Part shown: positions 9,543 through 18,658 of the stretch, piece by piece | Layout of the letters: the number at the start of each line of letters is the position of its first letter | Position numbering within the stretch: position 1 is the stretch's first letter | Source: GCA-003244245 sp050699715 | GTDB lineage: Bacteria; Actinomycetota; Actinomycetes; Mycobacteriales; Pseudonocardiaceae | Assembly (NCBI GenBank): GCA_050699715.1 | Contig: JBOHFR010000017.1 | Location: 13,089-77,088 of the forward strand | DNA: 64,000 nt | Direction: 5' to 3' | Position numbers and translations under genes: made by a program | The notes under the pieces: model-generated | What the model was told of the DNA's origin: nothing | Seen by the model: only the letters and a program-made list of their open reading frames with translations | The model's database searches: none

Positions 9543-10697
9543 TCAGCAAACTCTGCAGGTGGCTTGTGCGGCCAGCTCGGCCAGCCGGGCGCCGGCTGGA
9601 TCGGCCAGGTCAGCCGCGCACAGGCTGCCCAGTGCTGAGTTGGTGAGCGTGGTGATCCGGCGCTCCACCTCGGCCACCGCGCCGAGCTCGATCAGCAGCT
9701 CGCGGATCTCCGTCACGGTGTTCTCGTCCAGCTGCGGGTTCCCGATGGCGCCGCGCAGCAGGTCAGCCGCTCCGGTCTGCCGCTTTTCGTCAGCGGCTCG
9801 CAGTCCGTAGGCCAGCAGTAGCGTCCGTTTACCCTCGCGCAGGTCATCGCCGGCCGGCTTACCGGTGACCCGAGGGTCGCCGAACATGCCCAGCAGGTCA
9901 TCGCGGAGCTGGAAGGCGATACCGATGTCAGCGCCGAAGCGGCGGTAGGCGTGCACCAGCGCGGGGCCCGCTCCGGCGATCGCGGCACCGAGGTGCAGCG
10001 GGCGCTCAACGGTATAAGCCGCGGTCTTGTACCGGTCGATCCGCAGCGCGGTCTCGGGCGTCTCGTCGCCGCTGGCCTGGGTGAGTACGTCGAGGTATTG
10101 GCCCGCGAGTACCTCGGTGCGCATCGCCTGCCACACCGAGTGCGCTCGGTACAGCTGATCAGGCCCCAGATCCGACCCGCGCAGCATGTCGTCGGCCCAG
10201 GCCAGTGCGATGTCACCGATCAGGATGGCGGTGGCCGCGCCGAACCGTTCCGGCGTGCCTGACCACCCGGCCGCGTGGTGTCGGGCCGCGAAGCTGACAT
10301 GCACCGTCGGCGCGCCGCGCCGGGTGGTCGAATCGTCCATCAGGTCGTCGTGCACCAGGGCACAGGCGTGGATCAGTTCCAGTGAGCTCACCGACCGCAG
10401 CACGGCCCGCGCCTGCGGATCAGCCGGGGAGCCACCCGCTCCGCGCCAGCCCCACCAGGCGAAAGTCGGCCGCAGTCGCTTGCCGGGGCCTAGCACGAAG
10501 TCACTCAGCGAGTCCACCGCGGCGAGGAACTGCTGGTCGATCTGCGCCGCCTCGTCGCGCTTGGCCTGCAGGAAGGTGGCAAGCTCGAGGCGCACCTCGG
10601 CGCGGAGGTTGTCATCGAGTGGATGCGCCTGCTGATTTTCCCTCAGACCGCCTAGGATCCGAGTCCGGGCTCCGCCGGTGGCGTTCCCCTGCGCCAT
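9543..10697 (-). CDS. crtE: Polyprenyl (geranylgeranyl) diphosphate synthase
   Basis: Trans-prenyltransferase, 384 aa, supplying GGPP for phytoene synthase. The first aspartate-rich motif is DDLMD (about residues 117-121, in LVHDDLMDDSTTRRG), the second is in LRDDLLGMFGD, and LGPGKRLRP forms the diphosphate site. The ATG at 10697 follows AGGAGG by four bases; an upstream in-frame start would place that site inside the gene. It begins the crtE-crtI-mptA-crtB run and is divergent from metF. The position corresponds to idsA2 beside mptA in mycobacteria, so it could equally be named idsA; chain length cannot be read with certainty. Confidence 0.88.
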   Translation of the reverse strand: MAQGNATGGARTRILGGLRENQQAHPLDDNLRAEVRLELATFLQAKRDEAAQIDQQFLAAVDSLSDFVLGPGKRLRPTFAWWGWRGAGGSPADPQARAVLRSVSSLELIHACALVHDDLMDDSTTRRGAPTVHVSFAARHHAAGWSGTPERFGAATAILIGDIALAWADDMLRGSDLGPDQLYRAHSVWQAMRTEVLAGQYLDVLTQASGDETPETALRIDRYKTAAYTVERPLHLGAAIAGAGPALVHAYRRFGADIGIAFQLRDDLLGMFGDPRVTGKPAGDDLREGKRTLLLAYGLRAADEKRQTGAADLLRGAIGNPQLDENTVTEIRELLIELGAVAEVERRITTLTNSALGSLCAADLADPAGARLAELAAQATCRVC

Positions 10698-10899
10698 CGA
10701 ACCTCCTGCGATCGTGGTGACGCACCGCGTAGCCGGGCCCGCACGCACTATGCAGACCGACCATAGGGGTCGTTCGTGGCGCCACGGGCCCGGGTTCGGC
10801 CTCGGCGGGGTCCCGGTTCGGTTTGCCCCGGGTTTGGCCGGTATTGAGGTGCGCCCTTGTCCTCGGCACGGCCTAGGGTGTTTTCATGGGGGTGTCAGC

Positions 10900-11811
10900 A
10901 TGACGGCTGTGATTGATCGGCTCGGCGGTGGCCGCCCGGTGTTCTCGGTGGAGTTCTTCCCGCCCCGCGACGACGCCGGAGAGCACCAGCTGTGGCAAGT
11001 AGTGCGTGACTTCGAGCCGCTGAACCCGGCTTTCGTCTCGGTGACCTATGGTGCCGGGGGTTCCAGCCGAGACCGAACGGTGCGGATCACAGGGCGGATC
11101 GCGCAGCAGACCAGCCTGGTCCCGATGGCGCACCTCACCGCGGTGAACCACTCGCTGGCCGAACTGCGACAGGTCATCGGTAGCTACGCTGAGTCCGGGA
11201 TTTGCAACGTGCTGGCGCTGCGCGGGGATCCGCCGGGTGAGCCGCTCGGGGAGTGGGTGGCGCACCCTCAGGGCGTGCACTACGCGGCGGAGCTGGTGTG
11301 CCTTGTTCGCTCGCTCGGCCATTTCTGCATCGGTGTGGCCGCCTTCCCCGAGTGCCACCCCCGCTCGCCCGACGCTGAGTCCGACGTCCGGTACTTGGTG
11401 GCCAAGCTGCGGGCCGGTGCCCAGTTCGCGATCACCCAAATGTTCTTCCGCCCGGAGGACTACCTGCGGCTGCGGGATCAGGTCACTGCGGCGGGTGCGG
11501 ACATGGCGCCGGTGCCGATCCTGCCCGGGGTCATGCCTATCACCACGCTGCGCGGCGTGCAGAAGATGGCTGAGTTGTCCGGCTGCACGATCCCTGGGAC
11601 GGTGCGCGACCGGCTGCTCGCGGTGGGTGACGATCCCGCCGCGGTGCGTCAGGTAGGGGTGGATGTCGCGAGCGAGTTGTGCGAGCGGCTGCTTGCTGAG
11701 GGTGCGCCGGGGCTGCACTTCTACACGCTCAACCGATCTGGCTCCACTCGGGCCGTGCTGGCCCGGCTGGGCATGGCGCCGGAACGTCCGGCTGCGGTCG
11801 TTGTCCGCTGA
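10900..11811 (+). CDS. metF: Methylenetetrahydrofolate reductase
   Basis: Flavoprotein reducing 5,10-methylene-THF to 5-methyl-THF for methionine synthesis, 303 aa. The family start VFSVEFFPPRDDAGE carries the catalytic glutamate. FVSVTYGAGGSSRDRT, NVLALRGDPPGE and QFAITQMFF are all conserved segments of the barrel. The ATG at 10900 follows a G-rich GGGGGTG. It is divergent from crtE with about 200 bases of shared upstream DNA, and its stop is 7 bases from the end of the convergent GNAT gene. Confidence 0.93.
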   Translation: MTAVIDRLGGGRPVFSVEFFPPRDDAGEHQLWQVVRDFEPLNPAFVSVTYGAGGSSRDRTVRITGRIAQQTSLVPMAHLTAVNHSLAELRQVIGSYAESGICNVLALRGDPPGEPLGEWVAHPQGVHYAAELVCLVRSLGHFCIGVAAFPECHPRSPDAESDVRYLVAKLRAGAQFAITQMFFRPEDYLRLRDQVTAAGADMAPVPILPGVMPITTLRGVQKMAELSGCTIPGTVRDRLLAVGDDPAAVRQVGVDVASELCERLLAEGAPGLHFYTLNRSGSTRAVLARLGMAPERPAAVVVR

Positions 11812-11818
11812 CGGCGCC

Positions 11819-12403
11819 CTAGGCCGGCCCCTTAAGCGGCCTCTCGATCGGCAGCGTGCGGCCCAGCACGCCGAACTCCCGGGAGTCCCCGGTAAAGCGG
11901 TAGTGGCGCAGCAGGTCGGTGAACCCGAGCCGCCGGTAGAGCCGCCATGCTCTGGTGGGGCCCTCGGGGGTGGACAGCAATGCGCGCGGGGCGTCCACTC
12001 TGGACAGTAGCTCGGTAAGCAGAGCCCTGCCGATGCCCCTGCCCTGCGCCTGCGGGTGCACATGCAGTTCGGTGAGCTCGAAGTAGTCGGAGAGCTCACG
12101 TTGTGCTGCGGCGGGATCGATGAGTGTGAGTCCGCGGTGGACTTCGTCGTGCCACCACTGGCCGGGCGCCCCCCGGTAGCCGTAGCCGATACCCACCATG
12201 GTGTCTGCATCGAAGGCGGCCACGCATAGCCAGCCGGCCCGCAGCATGTGCTCTCGCCACATCGGGCTGCGATGCCGCGCCGTACCGGGTGGGTAGCGCA
12301 TCGCCGTGACATAGATCCGCAGTGCCTCATCAAGCTGCCTGCGCAACTGCGCGGCCGTCAGCTCAGCCAGCCGTGCTGGTTCACGGGTGGGCATTGCGGT
12401 CAC
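11819..12403 (-). CDS. GNAT family N-acetyltransferase
   Basis: Acetyl-CoA-dependent acyltransferase of 194 aa. The acetyl-CoA loop is HPQAQGRGIGRALL (Q/RxxGxG/A, about residues 117-130), preceded by the beta strand LTELHV and followed by RLYRRLGF near the end. The start is a GTG at 12403 with GGAGG six bases upstream; the ATG three codons in has no better site. A GNAT gene is conserved beside metF in mycobacteria (Rv2170). The substrate is unknown. Confidence 0.85.
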   Translation of the reverse strand: MTAMPTREPARLAELTAAQLRRQLDEALRIYVTAMRYPPGTARHRSPMWREHMLRAGWLCVAAFDADTMVGIGYGYRGAPGQWWHDEVHRGLTLIDPAAAQRELSDYFELTELHVHPQAQGRGIGRALLTELLSRVDAPRALLSTPEGPTRAWRLYRRLGFTDLLRHYRFTGDSREFGVLGRTLPIERPLKGPA

Positions 12404-12550
12404 TGCCGACCTCCAGTATCGGCCGACGTCACCGCGATGCGGATGGCGTCGAGAGAGTTCATGAGTGTCATGAGACCACGCCTAAGCACCGGCCTGCCGT
12501 GCTGGCGGAAATTGGCACTTGACGGGACCGAGCCCCGAGGGGTTATCCTC

Positions 12551-12580
12551 TCCTCGTTCGAACATATGTTCGAACGAGGA
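12551..12580. promoter_or_regulatory. SOS (LexA) box inside a 30-bp perfect palindrome
   Basis: The core TCGAACATATGTTCGA (12558-12573) matches the actinobacterial LexA consensus TCGAAC-N4-GTTCGA in every defined position. The dyad extends without mismatch to 12551-12580. It lies 104 bases before the HEPN gene start and 148 bases before the divergent GNAT start, so it could control either. lexA and a LexA-boxed recA are in the same window. Confidence 0.85.
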
Positions 12581-12683
12581 CTCGGCGGTGGGGCGGGGGA
12601 AGCGCGCCGCCGCCGAGCTCTGCCGGCTTCCCACGGCGGAGCTGACCCGTGTGCCCATCACGACTCCCGCCCAGGAGGCCAAC

Positions 12684-13130
12684 GTGGCCGCTGCTGCTGC
12701 GCTCACCCGATCCGTCGTGCTGCGGTACGACACTCCGAAGCTCAACAGACTGAGTCACCGCCCGCCGAGCGTACGGATCCTGCTCACGAAGGCTCGGCAG
12801 GGACTGCTCGACGCTGAGTACGCCGCACGTCCAGTAGATCGTTACGCCCAAGCGCACCTCGCCGCGCTGCGTGCGGCGGCCGCCGTGCTGGCCGCGCGGG
12901 CTCGGCCGCGCAACCGTTCCCAGCCAACCAGCGCATGGACGCTGCTCGCTACTGTTGCGCCGGAACTTGCCGAATGGTCGACGTTTTTTGCCGCTACTTC
13001 GGCTACCCGGGCAGCCGCCGAGGCCGGTGCCCATCGTTTGGTGACTGATCGCGACGCTGACGACCTGGTCCGCCAGGTTGGCGAGTTCCTCACCCTCGCG
13101 AGCCACGCGGTGGCAAGGACATCCCGATGA
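12684..13130 (+). CDS. SAV_6107-family HEPN domain protein
   Basis: Helical protein of 148 aa. The GTG at 12684 is preceded by AGGAGG (12673-12678) with five bases spacing, which decides the start over longer in-frame options that would run back through the SOS palindrome. The segment around residues 31-75 (RILLTKARQGLLDAE, then DRYAQAHLAALRAAAAVLA) is the SAV_6107 HEPN signature. R53 and H58 form an R-x4-H pair, the arrangement of the HEPN ribonuclease active site. HEPN proteins are often RNases or their inactive relatives; activity here is inference. The stop overlaps the next ATG (ATGA), and an SOS box lies upstream. Confidence 0.8.
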   Translation: MAAAAALTRSVVLRYDTPKLNRLSHRPPSVRILLTKARQGLLDAEYAARPVDRYAQAHLAALRAAAAVLAARARPRNRSQPTSAWTLLATVAPELAEWSTFFAATSATRAAAEAGAHRLVTDRDADDLVRQVGEFLTLASHAVARTSR

Positions 13131-13900
13131 CGGCCCCGCGACCACTGATCGACTACGGCCGGATGCTGGACGTGATCGGGATCGAAGGTGAGTTAATGCT
13201 GGACATAGCGACCTCAACGTTGCCCTCCGCAGCGCAGGCCGAGGTACCAGGCTGCCCCGATTTCACCTTGGCGAAGACCCTGCGGCATGTGGGTAGTGTG
13301 CACCGGGAGACGCGGTTGTGGGTGCGGGACGGGCGTCGCCCCGAACAGTGGCAGCGATCCCCCTCGGACGGTGATCTGGTCGGCTTCGTGCGGACCGGCC
13401 TCGGCGAGTTGCTCGCGGAGCTCGATCGCCACGACCCAGCTGAACCCTGCGACACGTGGTGGCCCGACGACCGTACGCACGGCTTCTGGCGGCGGCGGAT
13501 GGCTCATGAGACGACCGTGCATCGGGTCGACGTGGAAGCTGCCGTGGGCGGACCGGTGCACGCCGTAGACCCCGAGGTGGCCGTCGACGGCATTGATGAG
13601 CTGTTGTTCCTGTGGTTCGGTCACCGCCTCGGTGAGCTGCGGATCTCCTTGCCGCAGCGGGGCACGGTCGCTCTCGCGGCGGCAGACCGACGCTGGTTGG
13701 CCAGCTTCGAGCCGGGCCGCTTCACCGCCGAGCGGGTGGAGGAGGCCGCTGAGCCCTCGGCGGACGCGACGGTTAGCGGAGAGCCCATGGAGGTCTACCT
13801 CTGGTCGTGGGGGCGGCTGCCCGACCAGTCGGTCGGAATCTCCGGTGACCAGGACGCGGTCGCCCGTCTCTGGACGCTGTTGCGCCCCGCGACGCAGTGA
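13127..13900 (+). CDS. Maleylpyruvate isomerase/DinB-like mycothiol-dependent enzyme
   Basis: 257-aa protein of the MDMPI_N (TIGR03083-like) family, whose members use mycothiol in detoxification or isomerisation. The N-terminal four-helix DinB-type bundle has its metal histidines in TLRHVGSVHRETRLW (about residue 54) and in the conserved MAHETTVHRVDVEAA (about residues 125-140), followed by an MDMPI C-terminal domain. Translation is coupled to the HEPN gene through an ATGA overlap, so the two probably form an SOS-linked operon. The substrate is unknown. Confidence 0.82.
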   Translation: MTAPRPLIDYGRMLDVIGIEGELMLDIATSTLPSAAQAEVPGCPDFTLAKTLRHVGSVHRETRLWVRDGRRPEQWQRSPSDGDLVGFVRTGLGELLAELDRHDPAEPCDTWWPDDRTHGFWRRRMAHETTVHRVDVEAAVGGPVHAVDPEVAVDGIDELLFLWFGHRLGELRISLPQRGTVALAAADRRWLASFEPGRFTAERVEEAAEPSADATVSGEPMEVYLWSWGRLPDQSVGISGDQDAVARLWTLLRPATQ

Positions 13901-13922
13901 GCTGAGGCCGGCGACGAGGACA

Positions 13923-16900
13923 TCAAGCGCGTATCCGTAGTCCGCGGGGGGTGGCGCGGAACCCCGCGTCCCGCAACAGTCCGGCCAGCGCGGATCCCAT
14001 TGCCGCCTCGCCGTCGGCGCGCTCCACGGACAGCGAACCCAACCAACCCTGCGCTACCGCGCCAGCGAGGGCCTGGACGGCGGTACGCAAGGCTCTGGTG
14101 TCCCTGGTGAAGGAGAGTATCGATCGACCGCCGCGTTCGACATAGAGCACGGCGGAACCGTCGACGAGGACGGCCAGCGCTCCGGCCTTGCGTCCAGGTC
14201 GGTGTCGAGGATCACCCACCGGCGGTGGCCACGGCAAGGCAGCACCGTAGGGCTGGGCGGGGTCGGTCGCGGCAAGTACCACCGTGGCGGCGTTGTGGTC
14301 GCCGCGCTGGCTCACGGCGCGGAGCCGGTCGATGGCGCCGGGGACGGCGAACTGCGCGGCCCCGAGTCCCTCGACAATGTACCCGCGTCGACACCGGCCA
14401 GATTCCTCCATCGCCCGTAGCACCTTGTAGACGCCGGCAAAGCCGCCGGTGGCTCGCTCGGTGTCCAGAGCCCCTCTGGTCAATACCCCGTGGCGCTCGA
14501 GGAACGTCTCGGCCCGGGCGTGCGCGCGGTGAGTTGGGTTGGGTTGTGCCCCTGGCGGCTGGGGCGCTGCCAGCGGGGGCGTCGGCGACCAGCGTCCTGC
14601 GGCCGTCGGCGGACCGGCGTGGGAGGGCATCGGTGGCCGACCCGCGCGCATCCGGGCGAATCGTGCGCGCGGCGCGGATTGGCGTGGTCGGTGCGCGGCG
14701 CGGCTGCCGGACACCAGGGCCCGCAGCGGTGCCAGCGAATCGTTGGTTAGCAACCCCGCCCACACCAGGTCCCACACCGCCGCGACCACGTCGGCGTCAT
14801 GGGGCGCCGGTTCACCGTCTGTGAGCAGATACTGAGTGGTCCGATCGGCAAGCTGCCGGAAGAACAGCGCGCCGCCCCCGGCCTGAGCCCCAGCGGGCTC
14901 CCAGCCCAGAGCCCGCAGGACACAGCGGTGTATTGGCGTGAGCGCAAGCTGGTTATCAGGCTCTGGCAGCACCAGATCAGCCAGGTCGGTGGGAGCCAGC
15001 GCGATCCACCCGTCGCCACCAGGCAGCGACCCGCAGCCGATCCAGCTCACCTCACCAGAGACAGTGAGCTCATCGAGCAGGGCAGGGCAGTAGCCGGGAA
15101 GCCGGGCCGGGAGCAGCAGCGATTCCAGCGCGCTAGCCGGCACCGGTGCACCAGCCAGCTGCTCCACCGCACCGAGGACGTCCTCCGGGGTGGGCGCGCC
15201 GCGCGGCCCTCGCGCCGGCCCTTCACGCCGGGTGTCCCAAGAGCTGATGCCGTGCCAGGCCGGCAGGAACCGACCCAGGGCAGCCTGCTCGACCGGCTCC
15301 ACCTCAGCCCGCAACCGGGCCAGCGACGCTCGCCGCAACCGCCGGAGCACCTCGGTGTGGCAGTACTCCGTGCCCCCACCGCCAAGCATGACCGGGCGTA
15401 GCTCGCCGCGCACCAGAGTGCCCGTCCTGGTCATCCGATCCAGTACCGCGCCCATCACCGCAGGCCCCAGCCCGAAGCGATCCGCTGCGGCGGCCGCGGT
15501 GAACGGCCCGCGCGTTCTCGCATAGCGCAGCACAAGATCTCCGAGCGGGTCTGCCACCGGCTCGGTGAACGCCTCCGGCACCCCTACCGGCAAGGCCACG
15601 CCCAGTGCGTCACGCACCCGCCCGGCGTCCTCAATGGCGATCCAACGCCGCTGCCCGGCGATCCGCACCGTGATCGCCCGGCGAGCCGCGCTGAGCGTGG
15701 TGAGCCACTCCGGGGCGATCCCGCGCTGCGCGGCCTCGGCCTCGGTGAGGCCGCCCAACGCGCGCAGCACATCGGCAGTGCTCTCGACGTCTCGGGCCTG
15801 CCAATCTGGATCGATGCGCTGCAGCTGCGCCTCCAGGTCCACGAGCACCCCGGGGTCGAGCAGCTCACGGATCGCCTCGGCGCCCAGCAGCTCGGCCAGC
15901 AGTGTGGAGTCCAGCGCGAGCGCGGCGGCCCTGCGCTCGGCCAGCGGGGCGTCGAGCTCGTAGAGGAACATCCCCACGTAACCGAACAGCAGGCTGCGGG
16001 CGAACGGTGACGGTGACGGGGTGGTCACCTCCACCACCCGGACCCGTCGGGCGCGCACCTCCGACATCAGCTCGCACAGCCCGGGTAGGTCATAGACATC
16101 CTGCAGGCACTCCCGCATCGCCTCCAGCACCACCGGAAACTGCTCGTACTTCGAGGCGATGGTGAGCAGCTGGGCTGAGCGCTGGCGCTGCTGCCACAGC
16201 GGTGTGCGGCGCCTCGGGTCGCGGCGGGGCAGCAGCAGGGACCGTGCGGCGCACTCCCGGAACCGGGAGGCGAACAGCGCTGAGGTGCTCACCTCGGCGA
16301 TCACGAGCTGCTCCACCTCATCCGGGTCGAGCAGCACGTCCTCGGCGGTGGGGAGCACCTCGGCTCCGTGCGCGTCCAGCGCGTCTGGCAGGCGCAGCAC
16401 AATACCGTCGTCGGCACTGGCCACCTGCGCCTCGACACCTCGCCGTTCCCGCAGCCGGGCGCTGATCGCCAGCGCCCATGGCCCGTTGACCTGCGCGCCG
16501 AACGGGGAGTGCAGCACCATCCGCCAGTCACCCAGCTCGTCGCGGAAACGTTCCACCAGGATGGTGCGGTCGTCGGGCACGTGCCCGGTGGCTGCGCGCT
16601 GCTCGCGCACGTAGGTCAGCAGGTTGTCGGCCGCCCAGCCGTCGAGCCCGGCCGCTTCGATGCGACTGCGGGCCGCGTCCACTCCGGCGCCGCTCAGCTC
16701 CCGGACGAACGCACCCAGGGCCCGACCTAACTCCAAGGGCCGACCCGGCGCGTCGCCCTTCCAGAACGGCATCCGGGCCGGCTCACCGGGCACGGGCCGG
16801 GCGATGACCCGGTCATGGGTGATATCGACGATCTTCCACGAGGTCGAGCCAAGCAGGAACGTATCGCCCACCCGGGACTCGTACACCATCTCCTCGTCGA

Positions 16901-18602
16901 GCTCACCGACCCGCGAGCCCGCCCCGTCGGCACCGCCGGGGGTCATCACAGTGAACAGCCCCCGGTCCGGGATGGTGCCGCCGGAGGTGACCGCCAGCCG
17001 CTGCGCTCCTGGCCGCCCGCGCAGCTCGTCGTTGATCCGGTCCCAGACGATCCGTGGGCGCAGCTCGCCGAACTCCTCCGAGGGGTAGCGTCCCGCCAGC
17101 ATGTCCAGGACGGCGTGCAGCGCCGAGTCGGGTAAAGTCGAATACGGCGCGGCGCGGCGGACCAGTGCGGCGAGATTGTCGACGGTCCACGGATCCAGCG
17201 CAACCATGGCCACCACCTGCTGGGCGAGCACATCCAGCGGATTGCGGGGGTAGCGCAGCGCCTCAATCGCCCCGCTGGCCATCCGTTCCGCGATCACTGC
17301 GCACGAGACCAGGTCGCTGCGGAACTTGGGGAAGACCACGCCCCGAGACACCGCACCTACCTGGTGGCCGGCCCGGCCGATCCGCTGGAGGCCCGACGCC
17401 ACCGTCGGCGGCGCCTCGACCTGCACCACCAGGTCCACGGCTCCCATGTCGATGCCCAGCTCGAGCGAGGAGGTGGCGACTACGCACGGCAATCGGCCGG
17501 ACTTGAGCTCCTCTTCGACCAGGGTTCGCTGCTCGCGCGACATCGAGCCGTGGTGCGCCTTGGCGATGACGTCGGGAGCGCCACCGGCGAGCCCGGCCTG
17601 GCCCATCAGCTCAGCCGGCATCCGGTCGCGGGGCACCGCAGTGTCGTCAGTGTTGTCGACGACGTTGTCGACAACAAGCTCGTTGAGCCCTGCGGTGAGC
17701 CGCTCGGCCAGCCGACGCGAGTTGGCGAACACGATCGTCGAGCGGTGCGCGCGTACTAGCTCCAGCACCCGCCGCTGCACTGCGGGCCAGATCGAGGCAC
17801 GGTGCTCCGTCGCTGCCCCGCCGGTCTCCTCGGTCCGTTCACCCTCGGTCAATGTACCCAGTGCCGACATGTCTGGCACCGGCACTTGCACTGAGATCTC
17901 AATCGTCTTGGCGTACACCGGTTGCACGACGCGTACCGGTCGACCCCCGGCGAGAAAGGCCCTGATCTCTTCGACGGGACGCACGGTGGCGGACAGGCCG
18001 ATCCGCTGAGCGGGTCTCTCCAGCAGGGCGTCCAGCCGCTCCAAGGACAAAGCCAGGTGCGTGCCGCGCTTGGTGGCCGCGACGGCGTGCACCTCATCGA
18101 CAATCACGGTATGGACCCCGCGCAGCGACTCCCTGGCCGCCGATGTCAGCAGCAGGAACAGCGACTCCGGGGTGGTGACCAGCACGTCGGTCGGGGTGCG
18201 GGCGAAGGCGCGGCGCTGATCGGCTGGGGTGTCGCCGGTGCGCATCCCCACCCGGATGTCCGGAGCGGGCAGCCCCAACCGGTGCGCGGCCTGCCGGATG
18301 CCCGCCAGCGGGGAACGCAGATTGCGCTCGACGTCCATCGCCAAGGCCTTGAGCGGGGAGATGTAGAGCACCCGGCAACGCCTTGCCGGTTCGTTCGGGG
18401 GCCCCGCGACGGCCAGCCGGTCCAGCGCCCACAGGAACGCGGCGAGGGTCTTGCCCGACCCGGTGGGCGCCACCACTAGAGCGTGCTCACCTGCGGCCGC
18501 CGCCTGCCACGCGCCCTCCTGCGCCGGGGTCGGCGCGACGAATGCCCCCGCGAACCAATCCCGCGTGGCCGGGGAGAACAGGTCGAGCACGTCCACCATC
18601 AT
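13923..18602 (-). CDS. lhr: ATP-dependent 3'-5' DNA helicase Lhr
   Basis: Large superfamily 2 helicase of 1559 aa, the usual size for actinobacterial Lhr. It begins MMVDVLDLFSPATRDWF. Walker A (APTGSGKT) is near residue 50, the DEVH box (VIVDEVHAV) near 170, SATVRPVEEI is motif III, and GRAGHQVGAVSRG is motif VI. Behind the helicase core are the winged-helix and long Lhr C-terminal domains. Known Lhr proteins act in DNA repair. The frame continues upstream across the 3' end of the dehydrogenase gene, but homology starts at this ATG pair; MRRET at 18617 is an alternative. It lies 56 bases after vdh on the same strand. Confidence 0.92.
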   Translation of the reverse strand: MMVDVLDLFSPATRDWFAGAFVAPTPAQEGAWQAAAAGEHALVVAPTGSGKTLAAFLWALDRLAVAGPPNEPARRCRVLYISPLKALAMDVERNLRSPLAGIRQAAHRLGLPAPDIRVGMRTGDTPADQRRAFARTPTDVLVTTPESLFLLLTSAARESLRGVHTVIVDEVHAVAATKRGTHLALSLERLDALLERPAQRIGLSATVRPVEEIRAFLAGGRPVRVVQPVYAKTIEISVQVPVPDMSALGTLTEGERTEETGGAATEHRASIWPAVQRRVLELVRAHRSTIVFANSRRLAERLTAGLNELVVDNVVDNTDDTAVPRDRMPAELMGQAGLAGGAPDVIAKAHHGSMSREQRTLVEEELKSGRLPCVVATSSLELGIDMGAVDLVVQVEAPPTVASGLQRIGRAGHQVGAVSRGVVFPKFRSDLVSCAVIAERMASGAIEALRYPRNPLDVLAQQVVAMVALDPWTVDNLAALVRRAAPYSTLPDSALHAVLDMLAGRYPSEEFGELRPRIVWDRINDELRGRPGAQRLAVTSGGTIPDRGLFTVMTPGGADGAGSRVGELDEEMVYESRVGDTFLLGSTSWKIVDITHDRVIARPVPGEPARMPFWKGDAPGRPLELGRALGAFVRELSGAGVDAARSRIEAAGLDGWAADNLLTYVREQRAATGHVPDDRTILVERFRDELGDWRMVLHSPFGAQVNGPWALAISARLRERRGVEAQVASADDGIVLRLPDALDAHGAEVLPTAEDVLLDPDEVEQLVIAEVSTSALFASRFRECAARSLLLPRRDPRRRTPLWQQRQRSAQLLTIASKYEQFPVVLEAMRECLQDVYDLPGLCELMSEVRARRVRVVEVTTPSPSPFARSLLFGYVGMFLYELDAPLAERRAAALALDSTLLAELLGAEAIRELLDPGVLVDLEAQLQRIDPDWQARDVESTADVLRALGGLTEAEAAQRGIAPEWLTTLSAARRAITVRIAGQRRWIAIEDAGRVRDALGVALPVGVPEAFTEPVADPLGDLVLRYARTRGPFTAAAAADRFGLGPAVMGAVLDRMTRTGTLVRGELRPVMLGGGGTEYCHTEVLRRLRRASLARLRAEVEPVEQAALGRFLPAWHGISSWDTRREGPARGPRGAPTPEDVLGAVEQLAGAPVPASALESLLLPARLPGYCPALLDELTVSGEVSWIGCGSLPGGDGWIALAPTDLADLVLPEPDNQLALTPIHRCVLRALGWEPAGAQAGGGALFFRQLADRTTQYLLTDGEPAPHDADVVAAVWDLVWAGLLTNDSLAPLRALVSGSRAAHRPRQSAPRARFARMRAGRPPMPSHAGPPTAAGRWSPTPPLAAPQPPGAQPNPTHRAHARAETFLERHGVLTRGALDTERATGGFAGVYKVLRAMEESGRCRRGYIVEGLGAAQFAVPGAIDRLRAVSQRGDHNAATVVLAATDPAQPYGAALPWPPPVGDPRHRPGRKAGALAVLVDGSAVLYVERGGRSILSFTRDTRALRTAVQALAGAVAQGWLGSLSVERADGEAAMGSALAGLLRDAGFRATPRGLRIRA

Positions 18603-18658
18603 GGTCTCTCGCCGCATTGCGCGGGCCAGCGGGGCAACCGGTACCCCAATAACCCCGC

